The notes under the pieces are model-generated. The model was not told the DNA's origin, did not search any database, and saw only the letters and a list, made by a program, of their open reading frames with translations. Positions 7,962 to 14,579 of a stretch of 23,337 nt of DNA are shown piece after piece. The position numbers and the translations under genes are program-made. The first letter of the stretch is position 1. Each line of letters begins with the position of its first letter. The stretch is from Firmicutes bacterium CAG:194 (GTDB lineage Bacteria > Bacillota > Clostridia > Lachnospirales > Lachnospiraceae), in NCBI GenBank assembly GCA_000432915.1, contig HF995247.1:1-23337 (forward strand). Direction: 5' to 3'.

Positions 7962-7990
7962 AAAACGTGAGGGAAGCTCCCTCACGTTTT
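7962..7990 (-). terminator. Intrinsic terminator between binding protein and permease
   Basis: A 13-bp perfect stem (7962-7974 with 7978-7990, GC-rich core gtgaggga) with a 3-nt loop. On the minus strand it runs into a T-rich tract (TTTTTCTTTT). It sits 17 nt beyond the stop of the binding-protein gene. The binding protein is probably made in excess over the membrane subunits, with partial read-through. Confidence 0.85.
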
Positions 7991-8007
7991 CAAGGTCTTA
8001 AAAACGA

Positions 8008-8889
8008 TTAGTCTAAGTATTTAGCAATGATCTCGTCATATTTGCCGTTAGCTTTGATATTAGCAAGACCTGCATTGAACATATCAAGGAATTCCTGATT
8101 GTCTGCATTCATGATACCTACACCGTAGTCAGCACCTTCATTTTCCATTCCTTCCGGAACTTCCAGAGCAAGCTCGCCTTCTTTGATAGAAGTCTTGATG
8201 ATCGGTGTATCTTCTACACATGCAGCACTGTTGCCAAGGATGACATCCTGATACATTGTAGGAGAATCTTCAAATACTGTTACTGTAAAACCATACTGGT
8301 CTTTTAAAGAATTTGCATAATCAGCACCCTGTGTACCGTTCTTGACTGCAACATTCTTGCCCTTTAAATCTTCAAAAGACTTAACATCACTTCCCTGTGC
8401 CACTACAAATGTCTGTGTTGCATTGTAATAGCCGTCTGAGAAGATCCAGCCATTGTCTTTACGTTCCTGTGTGATAGAAGCACCTGCCATGATAGCATCT
8501 GCCTGACCAGCCTGAACTGCTGCTACTGCTGCATCCCAGCCAAGGCTCTGTAAATCATATTTGAAGCCCTGATCTTCAGCAACTGCTGCAAGGATATCAA
8601 CATCGATACCAACGAATTCGTTGTCTGAATTTGTGTATTCAAAAGGCTTGAATACTGTATCTGTTGCAACAACCCATGTCTTGTCAGAAGCTGCTGTTGT
8701 ATCTTCTGCAGCGTCTGTTGCTTCTGCATCTGTAGCGTCTGTTGCAGCATCAGTTGCTTCTTCTGTTGCAGCATCTGTTGCTTCTTCTGTTGCAGGAGCT
8801 TCTGCAGTATCTTCTGCTGTGCTGCCACAACCAACTAACATTCCAGCTGTTAAAGCTGTACATAACAATAATGCGATTGACTTTTTCAT
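8008..8889 (-). CDS. Polar amino-acid ABC transporter substrate-binding lipoprotein
   Basis: A 293-residue extracytoplasmic receptor. A lipoprotein signal peptide ends in the lipobox LVGC with the lipidated Cys at 21. A low-complexity acidic linker rich in Ala, Thr, Asp and Glu (about residues 22-70, with repeated EATDAAT units) tethers it to the membrane. The periplasmic-binding-protein family 3 domain occupies about 71-293, with FKPFEY, GIDVDILAAVAE, QAGQADAIMAGASITQERKD and VGIMNADNQEF typical of glutamine/basic amino-acid receptors. The ATG at 8889 has GGAGG (8898-8902) 8 nt upstream. A consensus promoter (8946-8974) precedes it and a terminator follows. It partners with the permease and ATPase encoded downstream. 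The family is certain and the ligand is not. Confidence 0.95.
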   Translation of the reverse strand: MKKSIALLLCTALTAGMLVGCGSTAEDTAEAPATEEATDAATEEATDAATDATDAEATDAAEDTTAASDKTWVVATDTVFKPFEYTNSDNEFVGIDVDILAAVAEDQGFKYDLQSLGWDAAVAAVQAGQADAIMAGASITQERKDNGWIFSDGYYNATQTFVVAQGSDVKSFEDLKGKNVAVKNGTQGADYANSLKDQYGFTVTVFEDSPTMYQDVILGNSAACVEDTPIIKTSIKEGELALEVPEGMENEGADYGVGIMNADNQEFLDMFNAGLANIKANGKYDEIIAKYLD

Positions 8890-8912
8890 AATAAGTCTCC
8901 TCCTTTTCTGCT

Positions 8913-8939
8913 ATACAGGGTTAAATTGTATACCTGTAT
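8913..8939. promoter_or_regulatory. Inverted repeat at the transcription start of the binding-protein gene
   Basis: Arms atacagg (8913-8919) and cctgtat (8933-8939) are separated by 13 nt. They start at the expected +1 of the promoter at 8946-8974, so this could be an operator or a 5'-leader hairpin. No regulator is identified. Confidence 0.35.
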
Positions 8940-8945
8940 TTTGGT

Positions 8946-8974
8946 ATTATAATTGCTCCCTTATCATTTGTCAA
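8946..8974 (-). promoter_or_regulatory. Consensus sigma-A promoter for the binding-protein gene
   Basis: Minus-strand TTGACA (8969-8974), 17-nt spacer, TATAAT (8946-8951): a full match to the sigma-A consensus. The expected start of transcription is about 8939, giving a leader of about 50 nt. Confidence 0.9.
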
Positions 8975-9013
8975 GATTGCACATATTTTTCTTCCTTTTT
9001 TGTGAATTATAAC

Positions 9014-9044
9014 AAGACCCGACAGCACATTGCTGTCGGGTCTT
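9014..9044 (-). terminator. Strong hairpin ending the CNNM-to-small-protein operon
   Basis: A 14-bp perfect stem (9014-9027 with 9031-9044, core gacccgacagca) with a 3-nt loop. It begins four bases past the stop of the 65-aa gene. The following minus-strand tract is only moderately T-rich (TTGTTATAATT), so termination may be less sharp than at 7962-7990. The core promoter for the next operon follows at once. Confidence 0.75.
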
Positions 9045-9047
9045 CTG

Positions 9048-9245
9048 CTAAGGCAGATCATAATAATTTCTGCTTGGTTTATCAATATCGAAAAACATTT
9101 TATCCGGGGGTACCTCATAATCATAATTCATTTCTTTTTTGACATGCGGTTTCGGACCCGGCAACGGATTTTTAATAAATTTAACCGGACGCTTTGCAAG
9201 AGAATCGTCCGACGCTTCCTGTATTCCATCATGTTGCTGCATCAT
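9048..9245 (-). CDS. Small conserved protein of unknown function (65 aa)
   Basis: A 65-residue hydrophilic protein with no signal peptide or membrane segment. The middle KRPVKFIKNPLPGPKPHVKK followed by EMNYDYEV is the recognisable part; I recall similar short proteins in Lachnospiraceae with NPLPxPKxHVKKxMDYD. The C-terminus is acidic and aromatic (FFDIDKPSRNYYDL). Coding support: AAGGAG 8 nt before the ATG, position at the end of an operon directly before a terminator, and conservation as recalled. Two ATG codons are adjacent (9245 and 9242). It follows a GT2 glycosyltransferase gene by 57 nt. Function is unknown; the proline-rich, basic-then-acidic layout suggests a binding peptide, but this is only a guess. 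Confidence 0.7.
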   Translation of the reverse strand: MMQQHDGIQEASDDSLAKRPVKFIKNPLPGPKPHVKKEMNYDYEVPPDKMFFDIDKPSRNYYDLP

Positions 9246-9302
9246 GTTTCTTTCTCCTTTTCCATTTGCATGCCCCGGCTTTCCTGCATACTCCTAAAAA
9301 CA

Positions 9303-10256
9303 TCACTCATTATCATGATTTAAATAGGTTTCCACATTATAACGCGGTCTGTGCTTGACCTCTATATAAATTTTACCGATATACTGTCCGATCATACCGA
9401 TCGCCACAAGCTGCATGCCTCCTAAGAACCAGATGGATAAGATCAGGGAAGTCCACCCCGGTACCGTATGTCCGTTACAATAAGAAACTAGCGCATACAC
9501 CGCCGCGATCACACATAAAAAGATCAGAAAACCGCCGAGTGCGGTAATAAAATCGATTGGCTTTACGCTGAAAGACGTAATTCCGTTCCATGCAAGTGCA
9601 AGCATTTTTTTCAGCGGATATTTCGATTCGCCAGCCACACGCTCTTTTCTCTCATAATAAACGCAGTCGGTTTCATACCCGATGAGTGGCATGACACCGC
9701 GCAGGTACAGATTGATCTCCTGATATTTGGAAAACTCCTGCAGTGCACGCTTACTCATCAGACGGTAATCCGCATGATTATAAACGGTCTTTACGCCAAA
9801 GGCAGCCATTACCTTATAAAACATCTGTGCTGTTGTTCTTTTAAAGAAGGAATCCTTTTTCCGGTCATTTCTGACACCATATACAATATCCTTGCCTTCA
9901 TGGAATTTATCTACCATTTCTTCCATCACAGCCGTATCATCCTGCAGATCCGCATCAATGGAGATCATGATATCCGCATGCTCCATGGCATTCAGCATAC
10001 CTGCCGTCAATGCATTCTGATGCCCCACATTACCGGCAAGTTTCAGTCCGAACACCTTTTTTTCTTCTTCATGAAATTTTCTGATCAGTTCCCATGTGCT
10101 GTCTTTGCTTCCGTCATCCACATATAAAATATAACTGTCCGGTGCGATCTTCTGCTTTGTGATCAGATCAGAAAGTACACCTGTCAGTTCTTTTGTTGTC
10201 AGAGGAAGCATTTCCTCTTCATTATAACAAGGTACAACTATTGCCAGTCTGTCCAT
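9303..10256 (-). CDS. GT2-family membrane glycosyltransferase (GtrB/DPM1-like)
   Basis: A 317-residue glycosyltransferase that probably moves a sugar from a nucleotide donor to undecaprenyl phosphate. The N-terminal GT-A domain has VVPCYNEEEMLP (7-18), YVDDGSKDST (45-54) and the metal/nucleotide motif DADLQDD (101-107). Two hydrophobic segments near the C-terminus (about 235-262 and 268-292) anchor it to the membrane, as in GtrB and other polyprenyl-phosphate glycosyltransferases. The ATG at 10256 has GAGGAG closely upstream. It follows metY by 17 nt and precedes the 65-aa gene. No flippase or acceptor-specific glycosyltransferase is nearby, so the final target (teichoic acid, wall polymer or glycolipid) is open. 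Confidence 0.9.
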   Translation of the reverse strand: MDRLAIVVPCYNEEEMLPLTTKELTGVLSDLITKQKIAPDSYILYVDDGSKDSTWELIRKFHEEEKKVFGLKLAGNVGHQNALTAGMLNAMEHADIMISIDADLQDDTAVMEEMVDKFHEGKDIVYGVRNDRKKDSFFKRTTAQMFYKVMAAFGVKTVYNHADYRLMSKRALQEFSKYQEINLYLRGVMPLIGYETDCVYYERKERVAGESKYPLKKMLALAWNGITSFSVKPIDFITALGGFLIFLCVIAAVYALVSYCNGHTVPGWTSLILSIWFLGGMQLVAIGMIGQYIGKIYIEVKHRPRYNVETYLNHDNE

Positions 10257-10273
10257 CGTATCTCTCCTCGTTC

Positions 10274-11563
10274 TTACAACGTTTTCAGCGCCTGCTCCAA
10301 ATCCGCAATGATATCTGCCACATCCTCAATACCGACAGAAAGACGGATCATGCCCGGATCCACACCGGCTTCTTTGAGCTGCTGCTCATTCATCTGTCTG
10401 TGCGTATGGCTTGCGGGATGTAGAACGCACGTTCTTGCATCTGCCACATGTGTCACAATTGCTGCCAGCCTCAGTGCATCCATAAATCTTACGGTATCTT
10501 CTTTTGTACCGTCTACCGCAAAAGAAATAACACCACAGGTACCGTTTGGCATATATTTCTGTGCCAGATCATAATATTTATTACTCTTCAGTCCCGGATA
10601 ATTCACCCATTTCACTTTATCATGTGCTTCCAGGAATTCTGCAACCTTCTGTGCATTTTCACAGTGACGGGGAACACGCAGATGCAATGTCTCAAGTCCG
10701 ATATTTAACAAAAAGGCATTCATCGGAGACGGAATAGAACCGAGGTCCCGCATCAGCTGTGCTGTTGCCTTTGTGATATAGGCTTTCTTGCCGAACCGCT
10801 CCGTATAATTAACGCCGTGATAAGATTCATCCGGATAACAGAGCCCAGGGAACTTATCCGGATATTTTGTCCAGTCAAAATTACCGCTGTCCACGATCGC
10901 ACCCCCGACTGTCATGGCATGCCCATCCATATATTTTGTGGTGGAATGCGTTACAATATCCACGCCAAACTGAAAAGGCTTACAATTGATTGGTGTCGGG
11001 AATGTATTATCCACGATCAGAGGAACTCCGTGTGCATGTGCAACCTTTGCAAATTTTTCAAAATCCAGTACCACAAGCGCCGGATTCGCAATGCTTTCTG
11101 CGAGAACACATTTTGTATTCTCCTGAAATACTGCATTCAGTTCTTCTTCGCTGCAGTCGGGATCGATGACCGTACAGGTAATACCCATACGCTGCATGGT
11201 GACTGTCAGCAGATTGAACGTACCTCCATATACACTGGAAGACATGATCACATGATCTCCCGCACCGCAGATATTAAACACTGCGTAATAATTGGCTGCC
11301 TGTCCGGAAGATGTCAGCATGGCTGCTGCGCCGCCTTCCAGTTCGCAGATCTTCTGTGCCACACAATCATTGGTCGGATTTTGCAGTCTGGTGTAGAAAT
11401 AGCCTTCCTCTTCCAGATCAAATAACCTTCCCATCTGCTCGGTCGACTCATATTTGAACGTCGTCGACTGATAGATCGGCAGTATTCTCGGCTCACCGTT
11501 TTTTGGCTGCCAGCCTGCCTGTACACAAAGTGTTCCTTTTTTGTATTCTTTGCTGTTTTCCAT
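10274..11563 (-). CDS. metY: O-acetylhomoserine sulfhydrylase (Cys/Met metabolism PLP enzyme)
   Basis: A 429-residue PLP enzyme of the cystathionine gamma-synthase superfamily. Length, the long insertion after the PLP lysine (region around PGLCYPDESYHG) and the ending match O-acetylhomoserine aminocarboxypropyltransferase, which makes homocysteine from O-acetylhomoserine and sulfide. Visible elements: YTRLQNPT (57-64), the cofactor-binding loop TSSGQAA (84-90), VDNTFPTP (184-191) and STTKYMDGH with PLP-binding Lys210. The ATG at 11563 has TAGGAG 6 nt upstream. It begins 9 nt after the unknown gene at 11573. Its presence in a yebC/CNNM operon has no obvious metabolic logic. Confidence 0.95.
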   Translation of the reverse strand: MENSKEYKKGTLCVQAGWQPKNGEPRILPIYQSTTFKYESTEQMGRLFDLEEEGYFYTRLQNPTNDCVAQKICELEGGAAAMLTSSGQAANYYAVFNICGAGDHVIMSSSVYGGTFNLLTVTMQRMGITCTVIDPDCSEEELNAVFQENTKCVLAESIANPALVVLDFEKFAKVAHAHGVPLIVDNTFPTPINCKPFQFGVDIVTHSTTKYMDGHAMTVGGAIVDSGNFDWTKYPDKFPGLCYPDESYHGVNYTERFGKKAYITKATAQLMRDLGSIPSPMNAFLLNIGLETLHLRVPRHCENAQKVAEFLEAHDKVKWVNYPGLKSNKYYDLAQKYMPNGTCGVISFAVDGTKEDTVRFMDALRLAAIVTHVADARTCVLHPASHTHRQMNEQQLKEAGVDPGMIRLSVGIEDVADIIADLEQALKTL

Positions 11564-11572
11564 AGTTTTCTC

Positions 11573-12019
11573 CTAAAATAACCCCAGTATTTTTTTGTGA
11601 AATCCGCTGTTGATCGTCTCAAAGGTCGCAGCCTTTATCTTACTGCTTTTAAAGGTTTTCGCCCATGTCTTTTCAACCGCTTTGACCAGCGGCTTATAGT
11701 AGCTGTTCCTGCATTCCAGAATTGCCGGGAAGACATAAGCAACCATAAACAGATTACAGTTTCTCTGCCACGCCTCTTCTTCTCTTTCGTTACGGAACCC
11801 CGCCTGCTTTTTCTGCTCTGCCGCACAGCTGCAGATCTGCCCTGCGATTTCTTTACAGAAATCTTCTATATTTTTTTCTTCTGCCGGGCAGGCACTGTCA
11901 CAGGCATCCAAAAATGCTCTGACCTGCGACTGGTAATCTTCAAAAGCAGCAGGATAACCGGACGCATGGAAGTGATCCAGATATGTCTGTTTTTCCGCAA
12001 ACAGCTCCGCTGCATTCAT
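11573..12019 (-). CDS. Hypothetical cytosolic protein, 148 aa
   Basis: I do not recognise this family. The product is a mostly helical, soluble protein of 148 residues with seven cysteines, including DACDSAC, FC, ICSC, NC and EC, and a basic C-terminus (TFKSSKIKAATFETINSGFHKK). Trp and Tyr residues (AWQRNC, YYKPLVKAVEKTW) are typical of a folded protein. Start: ATG at 12019, one base after the yebC stop codon, so translation is probably coupled; an in-frame ATG at 12028 inside yebC is an alternative. It precedes metY by 9 nt. The cysteines are spaced irregularly and do not form a clear metal-binding motif. Tight packing between yebC and metY supports that it is a real gene. Confidence 0.7.
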   Translation of the reverse strand: MNAAELFAEKQTYLDHFHASGYPAAFEDYQSQVRAFLDACDSACPAEEKNIEDFCKEIAGQICSCAAEQKKQAGFRNEREEEAWQRNCNLFMVAYVFPAILECRNSYYKPLVKAVEKTWAKTFKSSKIKAATFETINSGFHKKILGLF

Positions 12020-12020
12020 C

Positions 12021-12752
12021 TTATTCATCCCAGTTATGATATACTGCCTGTACATCATCATCTTCATCCAACAGATCCAGTGTACGGTTCAGCTGTTTAA
12101 TATCATTTTCATCTGTCAGTGTCACGTAATTCTGTGGGATCATGGTAACTTCCGCAGATGCCATTTCAATCCCTGCATCCTTGATCGCATCATAAACGGG
12201 CTGGAAATCATCCGGCTGTGTGAGGATCTCATAGCTGTCATCCTCTTCCGCGAAATCTTCCGCACCTGCATCCAGTGCAAGCATCATCAGATCATCTGCT
12301 TCCATTTCACATTCTTCCTTATCAATGATGATCTGTCCCTTTTTATCAAACATGAAAGAAACACAGCCCTGTGTTCCGATGCTTCCGCTTCCTTTTGTGA
12401 AGGCACTTCTGACATTTGCGGCTGTACGGTTTTTGTTATCGGTCAGCGCATCTACGATGATCGCGATTCCGCTCGGACCATAACCTTCATATGTAACATG
12501 TTCGTATACGACATTGCCGTTATCACCGGCTGCTTTTTTAATACCTCTTTCGATCGTATCATTCGGCATATTGTTTGCCTTTGCTTTTGCAATAACGGTA
12601 GCAAGCTTAAAGTTATTTGCCGGATCCGGTCCGCCGCCTTCTTTTACGGCAACTGCGATCTCACGTCCGATGATCGTAAAAATTTTACCCTTTGCTGCAT
12701 CGTTTTTCTCTTTCTTATGCTTGATGTTTGCAAATTTTGAATGTCCTGACAT
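12021..12752 (-). CDS. yebC: YebC/PmpR/TACO1-family protein
   Basis: A 243-residue member of the YebC/TACO1 family with the invariant start MSGHSKFANIKHKK. Further signatures are KLATVIAKAKANNMPNDTIERGIKKA and YEGYGPSGIAIIVDALTDNKNRTA. Members were long annotated as DNA-binding regulators; mitochondrial TACO1 and more recent bacterial work point to a role in translation through difficult (for example proline-rich) stretches. The sequence alone does not separate these roles. The ATG at 12752 has AAGGAG 10 nt upstream, 2 nt after the CNNM gene ends. The gene downstream starts directly after its stop codon. The acidic C-terminus is normal for the family. Confidence 0.95.
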   Translation of the reverse strand: MSGHSKFANIKHKKEKNDAAKGKIFTIIGREIAVAVKEGGGPDPANNFKLATVIAKAKANNMPNDTIERGIKKAAGDNGNVVYEHVTYEGYGPSGIAIIVDALTDNKNRTAANVRSAFTKGSGSIGTQGCVSFMFDKKGQIIIDKEECEMEADDLMMLALDAGAEDFAEEDDSYEILTQPDDFQPVYDAIKDAGIEMASAEVTMIPQNYVTLTDENDIKQLNRTLDLLDEDDDVQAVYHNWDE

Positions 12753-12754
12753 AC

Positions 12755-14086
12755 TTATTGTTCTCCTTTTTCTTCATTTTCTTCCTGTTTTGTATCCAGT
12801 TTTGTAACAAGTACAGTTTTGATCACTTTATTTTCTACTGACATGACCTTGAAGTTATAGCCTCCGTAGTCCATGTCAAATGTATCGCCTTCCTGCGGGA
12901 TATGTCCCATATGAGCGACCAAAAGCCCGTTCAGCGTTTCAAATTCTTCACCCGAAAAATCAATATCCAGCTTTTCCGAAAGATCCGAAAGCTGGGTCAG
13001 GCCGTCGATCTCATAGCGATCCTCACCCTTTTCCTGGATATATGTCTCGTCCTCGTCATATTCATCTAAAATATTGCCGACAATCTCCTCCAGGATATCT
13101 TCCATGGCAACCAGTCCCGTTGTCTGCCCGTATTCATCGATCACAATGACCATGTGTGTCTTCAGCGACTGCATGGAACGGAACAGTGTGTCAATATTTC
13201 TTGTCTCCGGAATAAATCGTGCTTCCCGGATCAGATCCTTGATCTGTTTGATCGGCCGGTTATCGTTTTTACCGCCCTCCAGCACTCTGCAGGCATCCTT
13301 CAAATGAATGATCCCGATAATATGATCGATATTGTCTATGTAGACAGGATAACGTGAGTTTTTCTCACTCAGCATAAAGTCTACCGCATCTCTGAGCGTC
13401 GTATTGGCTTCAATTCCCACAATGCTCGATCTGTGCGTCATGATATCCTTGGCATCCTTATCCGTAAACTCAAAGATGTTGGTGATCATCTGTGCTTCGC
13501 TTTCCTGCAGCACACCCTGCTCATGTCCTTCATTGACCATCGACAGGATTTCTTCTTCCGTCACATCGGCTGTCAGTGCATGCGGATTGATGCCAAACAG
13601 TCTGACGATCAGATTTGCCAGAAGATCAAACAGCTTTGTCACCGGTGTCCAGACCACAAGCAGAGCCCGGATCGGTCTGATAAAAGCAAACGCCCACTGC
13701 TTCGGATATTTGGTTGCGATCTTTTTCGGAACCAGCACCCCTGCCACAAACAGGATCAGTAAAAGCACAAAGACTGCCAAAAATACTGCGATTGTTCCTC
13801 TCATACCCGGAATCCTTGTAAACAGCCGTTTAAAGACCGCCAGAAAGAAACCACCCATAACCAGATGAATCAGAATAGTAAACGTCTGGATCGTATTGAT
13901 ATAATCCACAGGCTGATCCATGATCCTCTCGATCTGTTCCGCCCTTTTATTTCCTGCTTCTGCCATTTCTTGGATCTTTCCACTGTTGAGGCTCTGGATC
14001 GCTCTGCCGAATCCGTACATAACGATCTCGATCGCCAGAAGTGCCAGAAACAGGATCAGACTGACCGCGCCGGTCGCTTCGTCCAT
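12755..14086 (-). CDS. CNNM/CBS/CorC-HlyC domain membrane protein (hemolysin-family), atypical membrane core
   Basis: A 443-residue protein with an N-terminal CNNM (DUF21) membrane domain (about 1-175), a tandem CBS pair (about 205-330, with DIMTHRSSIVGIEAN and VIDEYGQTTGLVAMEDILEEIVG) and a C-terminal CorC_HlyC domain (about 350-425). Typical relatives export or transport Mg2+. The membrane domain is unusual: where typical proteins have SGSETAL this has YGFGRAI, where they have an IGNN segment this has FTILIH, and the usual GExxPK reads GVLVPK. These are motifs tied to ion binding in the family, so Mg2+ transport is doubtful. The ATG at 14086 has AAGGAG 11 nt upstream, and a good promoter lies at 14125-14153. 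It heads the operon to yebC, metY and the glycosyltransferase. Confidence 0.85.
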   Translation of the reverse strand: MDEATGAVSLILFLALLAIEIVMYGFGRAIQSLNSGKIQEMAEAGNKRAEQIERIMDQPVDYINTIQTFTILIHLVMGGFFLAVFKRLFTRIPGMRGTIAVFLAVFVLLLILFVAGVLVPKKIATKYPKQWAFAFIRPIRALLVVWTPVTKLFDLLANLIVRLFGINPHALTADVTEEEILSMVNEGHEQGVLQESEAQMITNIFEFTDKDAKDIMTHRSSIVGIEANTTLRDAVDFMLSEKNSRYPVYIDNIDHIIGIIHLKDACRVLEGGKNDNRPIKQIKDLIREARFIPETRNIDTLFRSMQSLKTHMVIVIDEYGQTTGLVAMEDILEEIVGNILDEYDEDETYIQEKGEDRYEIDGLTQLSDLSEKLDIDFSGEEFETLNGLLVAHMGHIPQEGDTFDMDYGGYNFKVMSVENKVIKTVLVTKLDTKQEENEEKGEQ

Positions 14087-14124
14087 AAAATAATCTCTCC
14101 TTTGTAATTGTCATTTTACTCATA

Positions 14125-14153
14125 ACTATATCATCTTCATGTATATTCGTCAA
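14125..14153 (-). promoter_or_regulatory. Sigma-A promoter for the CNNM-yebC-metY operon
   Basis: Minus-strand TTGACG (14148-14153), 17-nt spacer, TATAGT (14125-14130). One mismatch per hexamer. The leader to the CNNM ATG is about 30 nt. It lies just beyond the ndoA stop, with no obvious terminator between, so read-through from the rex operon is possible. Confidence 0.75.
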
Positions 14154-14165
14154 ACCTGTCTGCTT

Positions 14166-14507
14166 CTATGTATCAAGCTGCAGGCTGATCATCAGACCCT
14201 TATCCACCTTTTGCATAATGGATTCATCCAGATGACAGATCTTATCCTTCAGTCTGAGTTTATCGATCGTACGCAGTTGTTCCAAAAGGATCACGGAATC
14301 CTTTACCATGTGATACCGCCGCGCGGAAAGTTCGATATGCGTAGGCAGCTTCGCCTTATTCATCTTTGAGGTAATGGCTGCGCAGATGATCGTCGGACTG
14401 TGTCTGTTTCCCACATCATTCTGTACGATCAGGACCGGTCTGATCCCGCCCTGTTCGCTGCCGACAACCGGTCTTAAATCTGCATAATAAACATCGCCAC
14501 GTCTCAT
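14166..14507 (-). CDS. ndoA: NdoA/MazF-type endoribonuclease toxin, no adjacent antitoxin
   Basis: A 113-residue PemK/MazF toxin very close to Bacillus NdoA (EndoA): MRRGDVYYADLRPVVGSEQG, then GIRPVLIVQND and GNRHSPTIICAAITSKMNKA, with LPTHIEL and SVILLEQLRTIDKLRL. The family cuts mRNA at short sequence motifs. The residues commonly tied to catalysis, the Arg of GGIRPV and the Thr of SPTIICAAIT, are both present. Start: ATG at 14507 with AAGGAG 11 nt upstream, giving the family's usual length; an in-frame ATG at 14561 has no ribosome site. It lies directly after alr, as in Bacillus, but the antitoxin gene that normally sits between alr and ndoA is missing: only 72 nt separate the two. An antitoxin elsewhere is possible. 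Confidence 0.93.
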   Translation of the reverse strand: MRRGDVYYADLRPVVGSEQGGIRPVLIVQNDVGNRHSPTIICAAITSKMNKAKLPTHIELSARRYHMVKDSVILLEQLRTIDKLRLKDKICHLDESIMQKVDKGLMISLQLDT

Positions 14508-14579
14508 GAAATACAACGCTCCTTTTTTGTTCTTTTTCAAAAGTATTTCCAAAAAATTCATGTTGTATTCTTTTAGATA

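Noticed and set aside
8690..8820. Possible CRISPR or tandem array
   Set aside because: The short repeats are codon repeats of the protein linker; there are no spacers and no palindromic repeat units.
8523..8834. Gln-rich minus-strand frame
   Set aside because: Out-of-frame reading of the same repeat-containing region of the binding-protein gene.
8621..9142. 173-codon plus-strand frame with Ala/Ser/Val repeats
   Set aside because: It is the reverse of the EATDAAT linker of the binding lipoprotein; the repeat keeps several frames open.
14508..14561. Longer NdoA starting at 14561
   Set aside because: No ribosome site there; the added residues do not match the family N-terminus.
14508..14579. 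Hidden antitoxin gene between alr and ndoA
   Set aside because: Only 72 nt are available; MazE-like proteins need about 70-90 codons.
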